Below are positions 31,301 to 38,273 of a DNA stretch of 38,273 nt, piece by piece (position 1 is the stretch's first letter; each line of letters starts with the position of its first letter). The stretch comes from Synechococcales cyanobacterium CRU_2_2. Its GTDB lineage: Bacteria; Cyanobacteriota; Cyanobacteriia; PCC-9006; JAAUQQ01. The position numbers and the translations under genes are program-made. Below the pieces are notes generated by a model. That model saw only the letters and a program-made list of their open reading frames with translations. It had not been told where the DNA came from and made no database searches. The stretch covers positions 1 to 38,273 of the forward strand of contig JAAUOP010000034.1 in NCBI GenBank assembly GCA_012034805.1. The letters run 5' to 3'.

Positions 31301-32290
31301 CAAGACCGGCGATATTATCCAGGGTCTGCCGAGAATTGAGGAGCTGCTCGAAGCTCGCAAACCCAAGGAAGCCTGCGTCCTCGCGATTCGCCCCGGCACG
31401 GCTCAGGTGGTCTACGACGACGATGATTTGGTCGAGGTCAAAATTATCGAGGCCGACGGTACCGTGTCGGACTATCCGATTAACGCCAACCAAAAGAGCG
31501 TCAGCGTTGTTGATGGCCAGCAGGTGGGAGAAGCCGAGGCGCTGACCGATGGCCCGTCCAATCCCCACGAGATTCTGGACATTTTCTTTACTCACTATCG
31601 GGAGGGCATGGCGACCTATGAAGCGTCGCTCGCCAGCCTGGAGAAGGTGCAGTCGTTCTTGGTCAATGAGGTGCAGACGGTGTATCAGTCCCAGGGGATT
31701 GATATTTCCGATAAGCACATTGAAGTCATCGTGCGTCAGATGAGCTCCAAGGCGCGCATCGACGACGGCGGCGACACAACGATGCTGCCCGGTGAGCTGG
31801 TGGAATTGCGCCAGGTGGATCAGGTGAATCAGGCGATGGCCATTACGGGGGGTGCTCCGGCGGACTATACGCCCGTGCTGTTGGGGATTACCAAGGCTTC
31901 ACTGAACACCGATAGTTTCATCTCGGCGGCGAGTTTCCAGGAAACTACCCGCGTGCTGACCGAGGCGGCGATCCAGGGCAAGTCGGATTGGCTGCGCGGT
32001 CTGAAGGAGAATGTGATTATTGGTCGCCTGATTCCAGCGGGTACGGGCTTCAATGCCTACGAAGAGAGCATCTCTTCGAATGCGGACTTTGATTTTGGTT
32101 ATGACGGCCCTGGAATTTTGCCGGACGAAACTGAACTCAAGGACGTGGTATTGGATGATTCGACGGCGCGAGCCTATGGTCTGGACAGCGGTTTGGATAG
32201 TCGATCGATGGATTTGGATATGTCGGGCGATCGCACCTGCTCCTCGATGACGAAGAGCTGATCGATGACAATTCCATGACCAATCTCTAG
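28350..32290 (+). CDS. rpoC2: RNA polymerase beta' subunit (C-terminal part), frameshifted at the end
   Basis: About 1313 residues when repaired. It starts [20 protein letters not shown] and carries zinc-ligand cysteines ([29 protein letters not shown]). The bridge/trigger-loop region [25 protein letters not shown] follows. Next comes the long cyanobacteria-specific insertion (SI3, residues about 360-980, built of barrel-sandwich hybrid modules), then the conserved C-terminal part ([38 protein letters not shown]). As read, the frame ends at 32261 with an atypical tail. Adding one C near 32236-32237 gives a family-like acidic end ([17 protein letters not shown]) stopping at 32288-32290. It is 96 bases downstream of rpoC1. 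Confidence 0.95.
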
Positions 32291-32341
32291 TCCAGCAAGG
32301 CGAACGTTTTCGGACTCGCCTCAGCGACCCTCATCCCCCAG

Positions 32342-32368
32342 CCCCTTCTCCCATCGAGGGAGAAGGGG
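32342..32368. repeat. Dispersed palindromic repeat after rpoC2
   Basis: Arms CCCCTTCTCCC and GGGAGAAGGGG (11 bases, perfect) with a 5-base loop, preceded by CCCTCATCCCCCAG. This CCCCTTCTCCC-type palindrome is common in cyanobacterial intergenic regions. It may also fold in the rpoC2 transcript. Confidence 0.7.
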
Positions 32369-32432
32369 AGCTCGATCGAAGCCCCTCTTCCGGCCTGGGC
32401 CTTTAACCTGAGACTTTGACCGAGCGTGCATC

Positions 32433-32474
32433 AAGCGTCCCTGCCTCTTTCTGGAGTGGGGGCGCTTGTTTTAT
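32433..32474 (+). terminator. Probable rho-independent terminator of the rpo operon
   Basis: AAGCGTCCC pairs with GGGGCGCTT (nine positions, one T-G wobble) over a 17-base loop and is followed by GTTTTAT. It lies about 145 bases after the repaired rpoC2 stop codon. Confidence 0.6.
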
Positions 32475-32489
32475 CAAAAATTTGGGTAA

Positions 32490-32782
32490 ACACCCCGTCC
32501 TTCTAGGACGGCTTTGAGTTACGCTGTAGTCGTCTACAGGCTCGATACTTACATCCTGAAACAGGCGGATTGAGAGCGCACCTAGACGGCTAAATGGGCA
32601 ATGGACGAACCAACCCTAGCGGCAAACAAGTATTTACTTGTTCCTGAGAAACGAAACATAGTCGCCATAGGGCATTGGGAGACTCTAAACGAGCGTGGAG
32701 ATTGGGTAAGACTTGTTTACAAGCATCGATCTGTGAAGCGTTAAGGAATCACTGCACTTTTAGGGCGGTGAGGTATGTCAAC
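32490..32782 (+). ncRNA. Probable orphan IscB-associated RNA (HEARO/omega RNA) element with IS200/IS605-like right end
   Basis: A non-coding block packed with perfect small hairpins: CCGTCCT/AGGACGG (32495-32511), CTGTAG-TCGT-CTACAG (32524-32539), CCTG-AAA-CAGG (32555-32565), AACAAGTA/TACTTGTT (32625-32642), CTTGT/ACAAG (32712-32723) and CACTGC/GCGGTG (32750-32770). The density and order of stems are those of a structured RNA. The last part, AAGCGTTAAGGAATC then a hairpin then GGTGAGG-ATGTCAA-like sequence, resembles the right ends of cyanobacterial IS200/IS605 elements. No IscB or TnpB gene is present. The identification as an ORF-less HEARO-type element is inferred from this layout, not from an alignment. 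It ends about 10 bases before the DUF2079 start codon. Confidence 0.55.
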
Positions 32783-32790
32783 ATGGCTCG

Positions 32791-34265
32791 ATGTCTAACT
32801 CCCCGCCCGATCCGGTTGATCCGATGCAGAATAATGCTGCCGCTGCGGCGATCGCCCTCCATTCCTGGCTCTATGGTACAACCGCAGGCGTCGCGCTAGT
32901 GCTGTTGGCCTGTAGCAGCATCCGCCATCATTTATTTCAGTCCACGGCCTTTGACCTCGGGATTTTTGATCAGGCAGTTTATCTGATTGGCTCCGGTGCT
33001 GAGCCGATCGTCTCCCTGATTCAGTTCCATGCCCTGGGCGATCATGCGGCCTTGATTCTCTATCCGCTGGCGCTGCTCTATAAAATTTCCCCGAGCGTGT
33101 ACTGGCTGTTTGCGGTGCAGGCGATCGCCCTCGCCCTGGGCGGGGTTCCGGTCTGGCACCTGGCGGTTCAGGCCGGGCTGCGCCGGGGCCAAGCCTCTGC
33201 CCTGAGCTGGTGCTACTGGCTCTATCCGGTGGTCTTCAATCTGAATTTGTTTGATTTTCATCCGGAAGTGATCGCGCTGCCCGCCTTACTAGCAGCGATT
33301 TTGGCGGCGCGATCGCAAAAACCTGGGGATTTGTCGGCGCATTGCTCCTGGTCTTGTCTTGCAAAGCAGTGCTGTCGCTAACGGTGGTGGCACTGGGAAT
33401 TTGGCTGTTGCTAGAACAACCAAAAAAACGATTTGGGGCGATCGCCCTCGGACTCGGTATTGCCTGGTTTTTGCTCAGCACCCAAGTGATCATCCCCGAG
33501 TTCAGCGGCGGTGAACCAGCAGCGGTGGGTCGTTACAGTTACCTAGGCAACTCTGTTCCGGAAATTGCTCGAAACTTACTACTCCGGCCCCAGCTTGTCT
33601 TGGGTCACCTGTTTTCTCGGGAAAATGCGGAGTATTTGGTTTTGTTGCTGGTGCCGTTTGGCTGGGCGTTGTCGCCGAGATATCTGTTGCCGTTGCTGGG
33701 GGCAATGCCCACGCTGCTGTTGAATCTGATGACGGATTACACGGCCCAAAAGGATTTGGTGCATCAGTATGCGTTGCCGATGCTGCCGTTTTTTGTGGTG
33801 GCGATGATGGGGGCGATCGCCGCAAAACAAAGTTGGTTTCAGCGGCCTCGGGCGATCGTGATCTGGGCGATCGTGATGTTTGTCGCCCTAGCCAAACCGG
33901 GCTATTTTGGCTCGCGCTACCTGACGGAGCTAGACACCTGGCAGGCCACTCGGCAGGCGGTGACGCGTGTTCAGGTGTCTCGTACCGACCCAGCTGGCGG
34001 CGTGCTCACGGGTGCTCAGATTGCTTCCCATTTGACCCATCGCCCCCTGGTGACGTTGGCGCTAGATGGCACGGCAGAAATGCCGCTGGAGCCTTACCGC
34101 TATGTGCTGCTGAATCAAACCCATCCCGGCTGGCAAAGCAGTCCGGCCACGGTGCAACGACTCACCCAGCGATTGCAGGCGGCTCCGGATTGGCGGCTGG
34201 ATTATCAACAAGATGGGGTGGTGCTGTTTGTCCGGGTGAATCGTCTCCAAAGTCCTCAAAATTGA
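32791..34265 (+). CDS. DUF2079 polytopic membrane protein, frameshifted
   Basis: A protein of about 491 residues. It has many hydrophobic segments (first one LYGTTAGVALVLLACSSI) and the DUF2079 signature FDLGIFDQAVYLIGSG followed by FHALGDHAALILYPLALLY and FDFHPEVIALPALL. The family is thought to include GT-C-like integral membrane proteins, with function unknown in cyanobacteria. One base is missing in the A-run at 33317-33321; restoring it gives RSQKTWGFVGALLLVLSCKAV. The start ATG 32791 lies directly after the structured element, whose insertion may therefore have changed its promoter or leader. Confidence 0.8.
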
Positions 34266-34383
34266 AGGTATTAAATCCATTTTCCTCGCCCATTCTGGGG
34301 GCCGGAACGGTTTGGGTTTAGGGAGGGTGTCGGGAGCTTGCGATCGCGCTAGGATAAGCTGAGACTGACCGGAGGAATGCAGC

Positions 34384-34980
34384 ATGATTGCGGAACCGAT
34401 GCCATTTTTGTCGCCAGAGGAATATCTGGCCTTTGAGGAAACTGCAGATGTGCGCCATGAGTATCTAGATGGTGAAATTTTTGCCATGGCAGGGTCGAGT
34501 TCTGATCATGCCTCACTAGTCGGCAATATTTTTGTTGTATTGAGCCCCTTTGTGCGGGGGCAGGGTTGTCGGATTTATCCCCAGGATGTGAAGGCAAAAA
34601 TTGAGGAGAAGTCGCGTTATTACTATCCCGATATTCTGGTGACTTGTGATGCTCGCGATCGGGAAGAACGTTATGTCAAACAACATTACACACTGATTGT
34701 GGAGGTGTTGTCGGAGGGGACGGAGGCGTTCGATCGCGGCAAGAAATTTGAAGATTATCGCCGCACTGAGTCTCTGGAGGAGTATGTGTTAGTGGCGCAG
34801 GATCGAGTTTGTGTGGAGGTATTTCGGCGGAAAGCAAAGGGGCGTTGGGAGTTGGAAAGTTATGGGGTGGGGGATGAGGTGCGGTTGGAGAGTTTGGGGG
34901 CGCGGTTTGCGATCGAACAGTTGTATATCGATGTAGATATCCCTCCAGAACCTCCACTGCTGTCGTCGGGGAATGTTTAA
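34384..34980 (+). CDS. Uma2-family (DUF820) endonuclease-like protein
   Basis: A 198-residue protein of the Uma2 family, a PD-(D/E)xK-type fold greatly expanded in cyanobacteria. Visible motifs are LSPEEYLAFEETADVRHEYLDGEIFAMAG, YYYPDILVTCDARD and LIVEVLSEGTEAFDRGKKFEDYR. GGAGG at 34370-34374 lies 9 bases before the ATG. It is intact and monocistronic. Its cellular role is unknown. Such genes are often near mobile sequences, in keeping with the accessory look of this region. Confidence 0.88.
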   Translation: MIAEPMPFLSPEEYLAFEETADVRHEYLDGEIFAMAGSSSDHASLVGNIFVVLSPFVRGQGCRIYPQDVKAKIEEKSRYYYPDILVTCDARDREERYVKQHYTLIVEVLSEGTEAFDRGKKFEDYRRTESLEEYVLVAQDRVCVEVFRRKAKGRWELESYGVGDEVRLESLGARFAIEQLYIDVDIPPEPPLLSSGNV

Positions 34981-35022
34981 TCTTCTACTAGTCTGCTTCA
35001 GCAGGCTGGTTCTACGGCGCTG

Positions 35023-35261
35023 CTACTCACACTCTATCAAAGCTTCGATATCTGCCGCTACTATCTTCTCCAGATTCCGCGTATTTTTTTCAACTTCATA
35101 GCCAATCTACACATCGTTACTAATGGCCGTATCGCCTCACTACCATGAGCAATTGCGAGCCGAACGAGCTCATCTCCCTTCTTTCTCTCCAGCACCCGCG
35201 TAATTGAACTACTCCTCATTGAATTGGCAGTCCAATCTAGTTGCCAACTAATCCGATTCAA
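35023..35261 (-). CDS. Small unknown protein, frameshifted
   Basis: About 79 residues when repaired. The first part reads MNRISWQLDWTANSMRSSSITRVLERKK, then GDELVRLAIAHGSEAIRPLV. As read, the frame ends at 35061 with a basic tail. Adding one T near 35098-35104 instead gives LAYEVEKNTRNLEKIVAADI and a stop at 35023-35025, a more protein-like end. I do not recognise the family. A small helical accessory or antitoxin-type protein is possible, but nothing shows this. Confidence 0.4.
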
Positions 35262-35284
35262 GGCGATCGGTAGACTGGTGGATG

Positions 35285-35319
35285 AGCTGTCAAATTCGTT
35301 CTCAACAAATTTGACAGCT
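35285..35319 (-). terminator. Long perfect hairpin after the RTX-like gene
   Basis: Arms AGCTGTCAAATT and AATTTGACAGCT (12 bases, perfect) around an 11-base loop, 50-84 bases beyond the stop of the minus-strand RTX-like gene. No T-run follows; it may be a terminator or a stabilising 3' structure. Confidence 0.45.
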
Positions 35320-35368
35320 TATCTACTCTACACTCGTCCTCATTGCTTGAATGCGATCGTACTGAAAA

Positions 35369-37051
35369 TTAAACGAACGCGAAATTAGCAGCACTCAGAC
35401 TTGAAACCTGAATGCCATTGAGAACAGCCAGGGCATTACCATTGAACGAGATCAATGTATTCTGACCTTCTTGCATGAAAGCAAGTCGCTCAAAACTAGC
35501 ACCCAGTCCGGATAAACCAATTACATCTTCTCCAGCCGCAAAATCCACTACGATACTTGCTGATTCTGGAATACCTGCCGAAGCAATCCAAAACTGGTCT
35601 GATCCTTGTGCACCAATGAGACAATTACCGCCGCCCGCCTGTACAAAGAAGCGATCGTCCCCAGCCCCACCAAACAAAATATCATCCTTGCCCAGATTAA
35701 ACGTATCATTCCCAACACCACCATACAATTGATTCATGCCCTGGCTAGAGGTGGCATTGATGAAGTCATCCCCCGCCCCAGCAAGAATCACCTGAGCACC
35801 CAGGTTAATCATATCGGCGTTCTCAGTTCCAGGCATAGGCTTCCCAGAGGCTGGCTCATATTCAGTAGATACCAGCGCACTGGTTCCCAGAATAGTGCTG
35901 GGTAGCTGCACCAATTTCAGCGTTTCAGCATCCTCAATCCGAGCGATCGGATCGCCGTCTAGCGTGGAGATTTGAAACTCTTTGTAAATTATGCCCTGAA
36001 ACTCATTATTGTAAATATCAAATTTGTAATACTCCAGATTCCCTGCCACAATCAACTGATCTTTTTGACGATCGAAATCACCAATCAATACATAATCTTG
36101 GTCGCCTTTACCCACATAAAAATCCTTCCCATCGTTACCCAGAAGAAAACGATCGCGCCCAAATGATCCGTGATAATGATCCCGATCGCCTGTCCCCGTT
36201 GTCGCAGTTTTGATAGCTCCCGTTTCAGGATTGTATTCAGTAATCGGAAAGCTTACGACAACAGCATTGCCCAGAGGATAGAAAAAGCTATCATTACCCA
36301 CCTTGCCATTGAAAAAAGTTTGTCGCCCTTCATCAATACCCTTCTTAACGAAATGATTCCATCCTGACGAGTAAGTTTCAGCATCAATCAAAGCTGCCAC
36401 ATCAGCATTCGCTGTTAGATAAGCAGGCTCATTAAAGTAAGGCTGAGTCCGCGAAGCCCAGTAGGAATTTTGAGGCGCAAACAGCAACAAGCCATTCTCG
36501 GTGAACAATCCGTCTGCAATGAGTTTAGGAACGCCCTCCACGACTCCTATCAAATCACCATTCTTTGAAATATTAACGCTGCCGTCAATGGTTTCAAACG
36601 TATAGTCTTCCGGGCCTCCAGACAAATAAATCGCATCTTCGCTGGTCGAATCAAAATAGCGAATCGTGGCATAGTCCTGCGCGCCATTACCCAGGTAAAA
36701 ATCCGAGGGATTTTCAGCCCCATTGTCCCCCAGGTAGAAAATATTGCGTCCGGGTGAACCCTGCAACACATCAACTTCTCCAACGCCCAAAGACTCCACT
36801 TCAGCATTGATCAACCGATTGCCTACCTGGGCGGTCTTAACACCTACCCCAATCACCGAAGACTTTTGACCTGATGAGAGCACAGTGTCGTTACCATTAG
36901 TGCCTCCAAAAATCACCCCTCTACGTTCTGCAAACTGTCCCACCTGCATGAACTCCTCATACCCTGAAGCGTACTTTCCCTCAGCAATCGCTTGCGCAAC
37001 TTGAGGATTTTCAGCTAAATAGATGGCTTCGTTAAAAAGCTGCATAGTCAT
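35369..37051 (-). CDS. RTX-like calcium-binding repeat protein
   Basis: A 560-residue acidic protein without an N-terminal signal peptide. Gly-Asp rich hemolysin-type repeats are present (YGGVGNDTFNLGKDD, FGGAGDDRFFVQAGGG, LIGAQGSDQFWI near 435-485, and weaker copies such as GTNGNDTVL, YLGDNGAENPSDFYLGNG and LLGNDGKDFYVGKGDQDYVLIGDF). Two copies of a domain of about 40 residues occur, NEAIYLAENPQVAQAIAEGK... (7-46) and NEPAYLTANADVAALIDAET... (about 206-244), a module common in cyanobacterial RTX proteins. The end (LSAANFAFV) is hydrophobic, as in type I secretion substrates. The start MTMQLFNEAIYL at 37051 fits better than the upstream in-frame Met. The family is known for calcium-dependent folding after export. 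Confidence 0.8.
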   Translation of the reverse strand: MTMQLFNEAIYLAENPQVAQAIAEGKYASGYEEFMQVGQFAERRGVIFGGTNGNDTVLSSGQKSSVIGVGVKTAQVGNRLINAEVESLGVGEVDVLQGSPGRNIFYLGDNGAENPSDFYLGNGAQDYATIRYFDSTSEDAIYLSGGPEDYTFETIDGSVNISKNGDLIGVVEGVPKLIADGLFTENGLLLFAPQNSYWASRTQPYFNEPAYLTANADVAALIDAETYSSGWNHFVKKGIDEGRQTFFNGKVGNDSFFYPLGNAVVVSFPITEYNPETGAIKTATTGTGDRDHYHGSFGRDRFLLGNDGKDFYVGKGDQDYVLIGDFDRQKDQLIVAGNLEYYKFDIYNNEFQGIIYKEFQISTLDGDPIARIEDAETLKLVQLPSTILGTSALVSTEYEPASGKPMPGTENADMINLGAQVILAGAGDDFINATSSQGMNQLYGGVGNDTFNLGKDDILFGGAGDDRFFVQAGGGNCLIGAQGSDQFWIASAGIPESASIVVDFAAGEDVIGLSGLGASFERLAFMQEGQNTLISFNGNALAVLNGIQVSSLSAANFAFV

Positions 37052-37113
37052 ACTGTTGTGCCTGATTGGTAGATTGCCAGGAAATATTTCCACTGCGAAG
37101 CCGAGGCACTTGA

Positions 37114-38273
37114 TCATTCGATCGCCCGCTCAACTGCCATCTGCGGTTTGATTCCTCGCGGTATAGTAACGTACTTTCTCAAGGAATGATAATCATTCTC
37201 AATTTTTTTTAAAGAATTAACAAAGAGAAGAATAGCGTAGTTAAGTTTAGTCATCGTCAAGAAATGATGGAGTTTGGAAACCTTCAAGCAGGACGAACTC
37301 TTCCGCGAAAAGATCAAAGAATCACTGCCTGAAACGTGCAATGCGCACCGGCTCATTCCGCCGCTCTGGGCGACGATACCGAACACAGTTGAGAGGCCAA
37401 GACCGGTTCCTTTTTCCTTTGTTGTGACTAGAGCACCAAAAATTTTAGGAAAAACAACTTCTGGGATTCCTGGCCCAGAATCTTCTATCTCGATTATGGC
37501 AAAACCGTTTTCCTCTTTTGTTTGAACTTTGATGGTACCATGATTGTTTCTGATGGCTTGTATTGCATTTAAAATAAGGTTGATAAGGACGATCTCCATT
37601 TTTTTTGGATCACACTTTAGCTGCAATTCCGTTTGTGGAATTTCAACTGTTACGTTTTTTGGAACATCTATTGATTCAACAGCCTCCTCTAGCAATGATT
37701 TTACAGGAACAGAGCTTTCAATAAGTGGAGACACTCTGACAAAATTCAAGACATCTTCGATTTGTCTTGACATTCTGTCAACTGCTCTATCCATCCTTAA
37801 TAGAACCTCGTCTATCTCTTTACTGGTTCCTTCTGCATTTCTTTTTACTATATCAGCTGAGCTTCGAATTGTACCAAGAGGGTTTTTCATGTTGTGTGCC
37901 ATGCTTGCAGCAATTTCTCCAATACCAACTAACCGTTCATTTTTCACTCTGATGTGAGCTTCTGCAAGCTGCTTTTCAGTCTCGATTAGTTTTTGGAGTG
38001 ACTCTGACATTTCGTTAAACGAGTCTCCAATTAACTCCATCTCAGTAATTCTACTTTTTTTGCCTTGACATTAAATTTCCCTTTGGAAATTGATTCTGCA
38101 AGGCGAGAAAGCTCCTTGAGAGGAGTTGTTATGAATAATGACACAACAACACCAATTACAATGGAGCTAATCATCCCAATTATTGATGTAATCAAAATAG
38201 AGTCTCTAAGGTCGATAAACTCGTCAATAAACGATGAACTTGCTTGGTCTACCACCGTAACCCAGTCAAATCC
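37114..38273 (-). CDS. Sensor histidine kinase fragment, foreign-looking, frameshifted and cut by the window end
   Basis: The gene enters from the right edge. Read on the minus strand: the end of an extracytoplasmic sensor (GFDWVTVVDQASSSFIDEF), a TM segment (ILITSIIGMISSIVIGVVVSLFI), a HAMP domain (TTPLKELSRLAESISKGKF), a dimerisation/phosphoacceptor helix (IAASMAHNMKNPLGTIRSS, His in MAHNMKNPL), the N box (INLILNAIQAI), the G1 box (EIEDSGPGIPE) and the G2 box (EKGTGLGLS). One A is missing in the T7 run at 38055-38061, which breaks HAMP from the kinase core. After GIVAQSGG (about plus 37365) the usual kinase end is absent in every frame. The remaining residues down to 37114 look like read-through of non-coding DNA. 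The AT-rich composition, and the absence of HIP1 sites from about 37.2 kb onward, contrast with the rest of the window. The reading style resembles ammonia-oxidising archaeal kinases (inference). Confidence 0.7.
37184..37198. promoter_or_regulatory. Possible Fur box upstream of the RTX-like gene
   Basis: The perfect palindrome GAATGATAATCATTC matches the core of the Fur consensus (AATGATAATCATT). It lies about 135 bases upstream of the RTX-like start codon, with a -10-like TACTAT on the minus strand at 37163-37168. The outer positions of the 19-base consensus are only partly matched. Confidence 0.4.

Noticed and set aside
32675..32899. A 74-codon frame over the end of the structured element and the DUF2079 start
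   Set aside because: It has no protein-like character, overlaps the real DUF2079 start in another frame, and shows no IscB or TnpB residues.
37274..37957. Plus-strand open frames opposite the histidine kinase
   Set aside because: The minus strand carries the H, N, G1 and G2 boxes; the plus-strand frames mirror these and show no domain.

Overview
The window is a stretch of cyanobacterial chromosome. The palindrome GCGATCGC and its close variants (HIP1-type) recur in almost every gene up to about 37.1 kb. The gene content is also cyanobacterial: split rpoC1/rpoC2, PSRP-3 (Ycf65), a CruP-type carotenoid cyclase homologue, DUF3747 plus SLH, DUF1400 and DUF2079 proteins, and the order hisD (divergent) - rpsT - tatD - rpoB - rpoC1 - rpoC2. 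The genus cannot be told from the sequence alone. No tRNA, rRNA, CRISPR array or intact transposase was seen.

Layout. 0-0.7 kb: AT-rich, with a broken gene fragment. 0.7-8.3 kb: a CRP-family regulator, then minus-strand envelope and membrane genes: a 7TM-HD phosphohydrolase followed by a small secreted SPOR-like protein, an uncharacterised protein, a DUF3747/SLH protein, and an FHA-PrsW membrane protein with a small membrane protein upstream. 8.4-13.5 kb: peptide deformylase, a stand-alone DUF1400 protein, a CruP-like flavoprotein, a lipoprotein cyclophilin and a HAD phosphatase, all minus strand. 13.6-16.7 kb: ycf65 on plus converges on the F1 pair atpD-atpC (beta, epsilon), preceded by a QueD/PTPS paralogue. 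16.8-19.2 kb: the minus-strand run rsmG - rhomboid - SDR. 19.2-21 kb: a small hypothetical gene and hisD. 21.2-32.3 kb: rpsT, tatD and the complete RNA polymerase rpoB-C1-C2 operon. 32.4-32.8 kb: an operon terminator and a roughly 290-base structured non-coding element, probably an ORF-less IscB-associated (HEARO/omega RNA) element with an IS200/IS605-like right end. 32.8-37.1 kb: accessory genes (DUF2079 membrane protein, Uma2 endonuclease-like protein, a small unknown, an RTX-like protein with a possible Fur box). 37.1-38.3 kb: an AT-rich sensor histidine kinase fragment without HIP1 sites. It looks foreign (archaeal-like in style) and may be a chimeric join.

Data quality. At least sixteen places in the window need one inserted base to restore an obvious reading frame. 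Most lie in homopolymers, and all are apparent deletions. They hit essential genes (atpD, atpC, the end of rpoC2) as well as accessory ones, so they are almost certainly sequencing or assembly errors rather than pseudogenes. Such genes are annotated here over their full reconstructed span, with the break positions given.

The best candidates for a second look are the orphan structured element at 32.49-32.78 kb, the perfect 21-base palindrome beside the rpoB promoter, the palindrome on the rpsT promoter, the FHA-Q-rich-PrsW fusion, and the foreign kinase at the right end.
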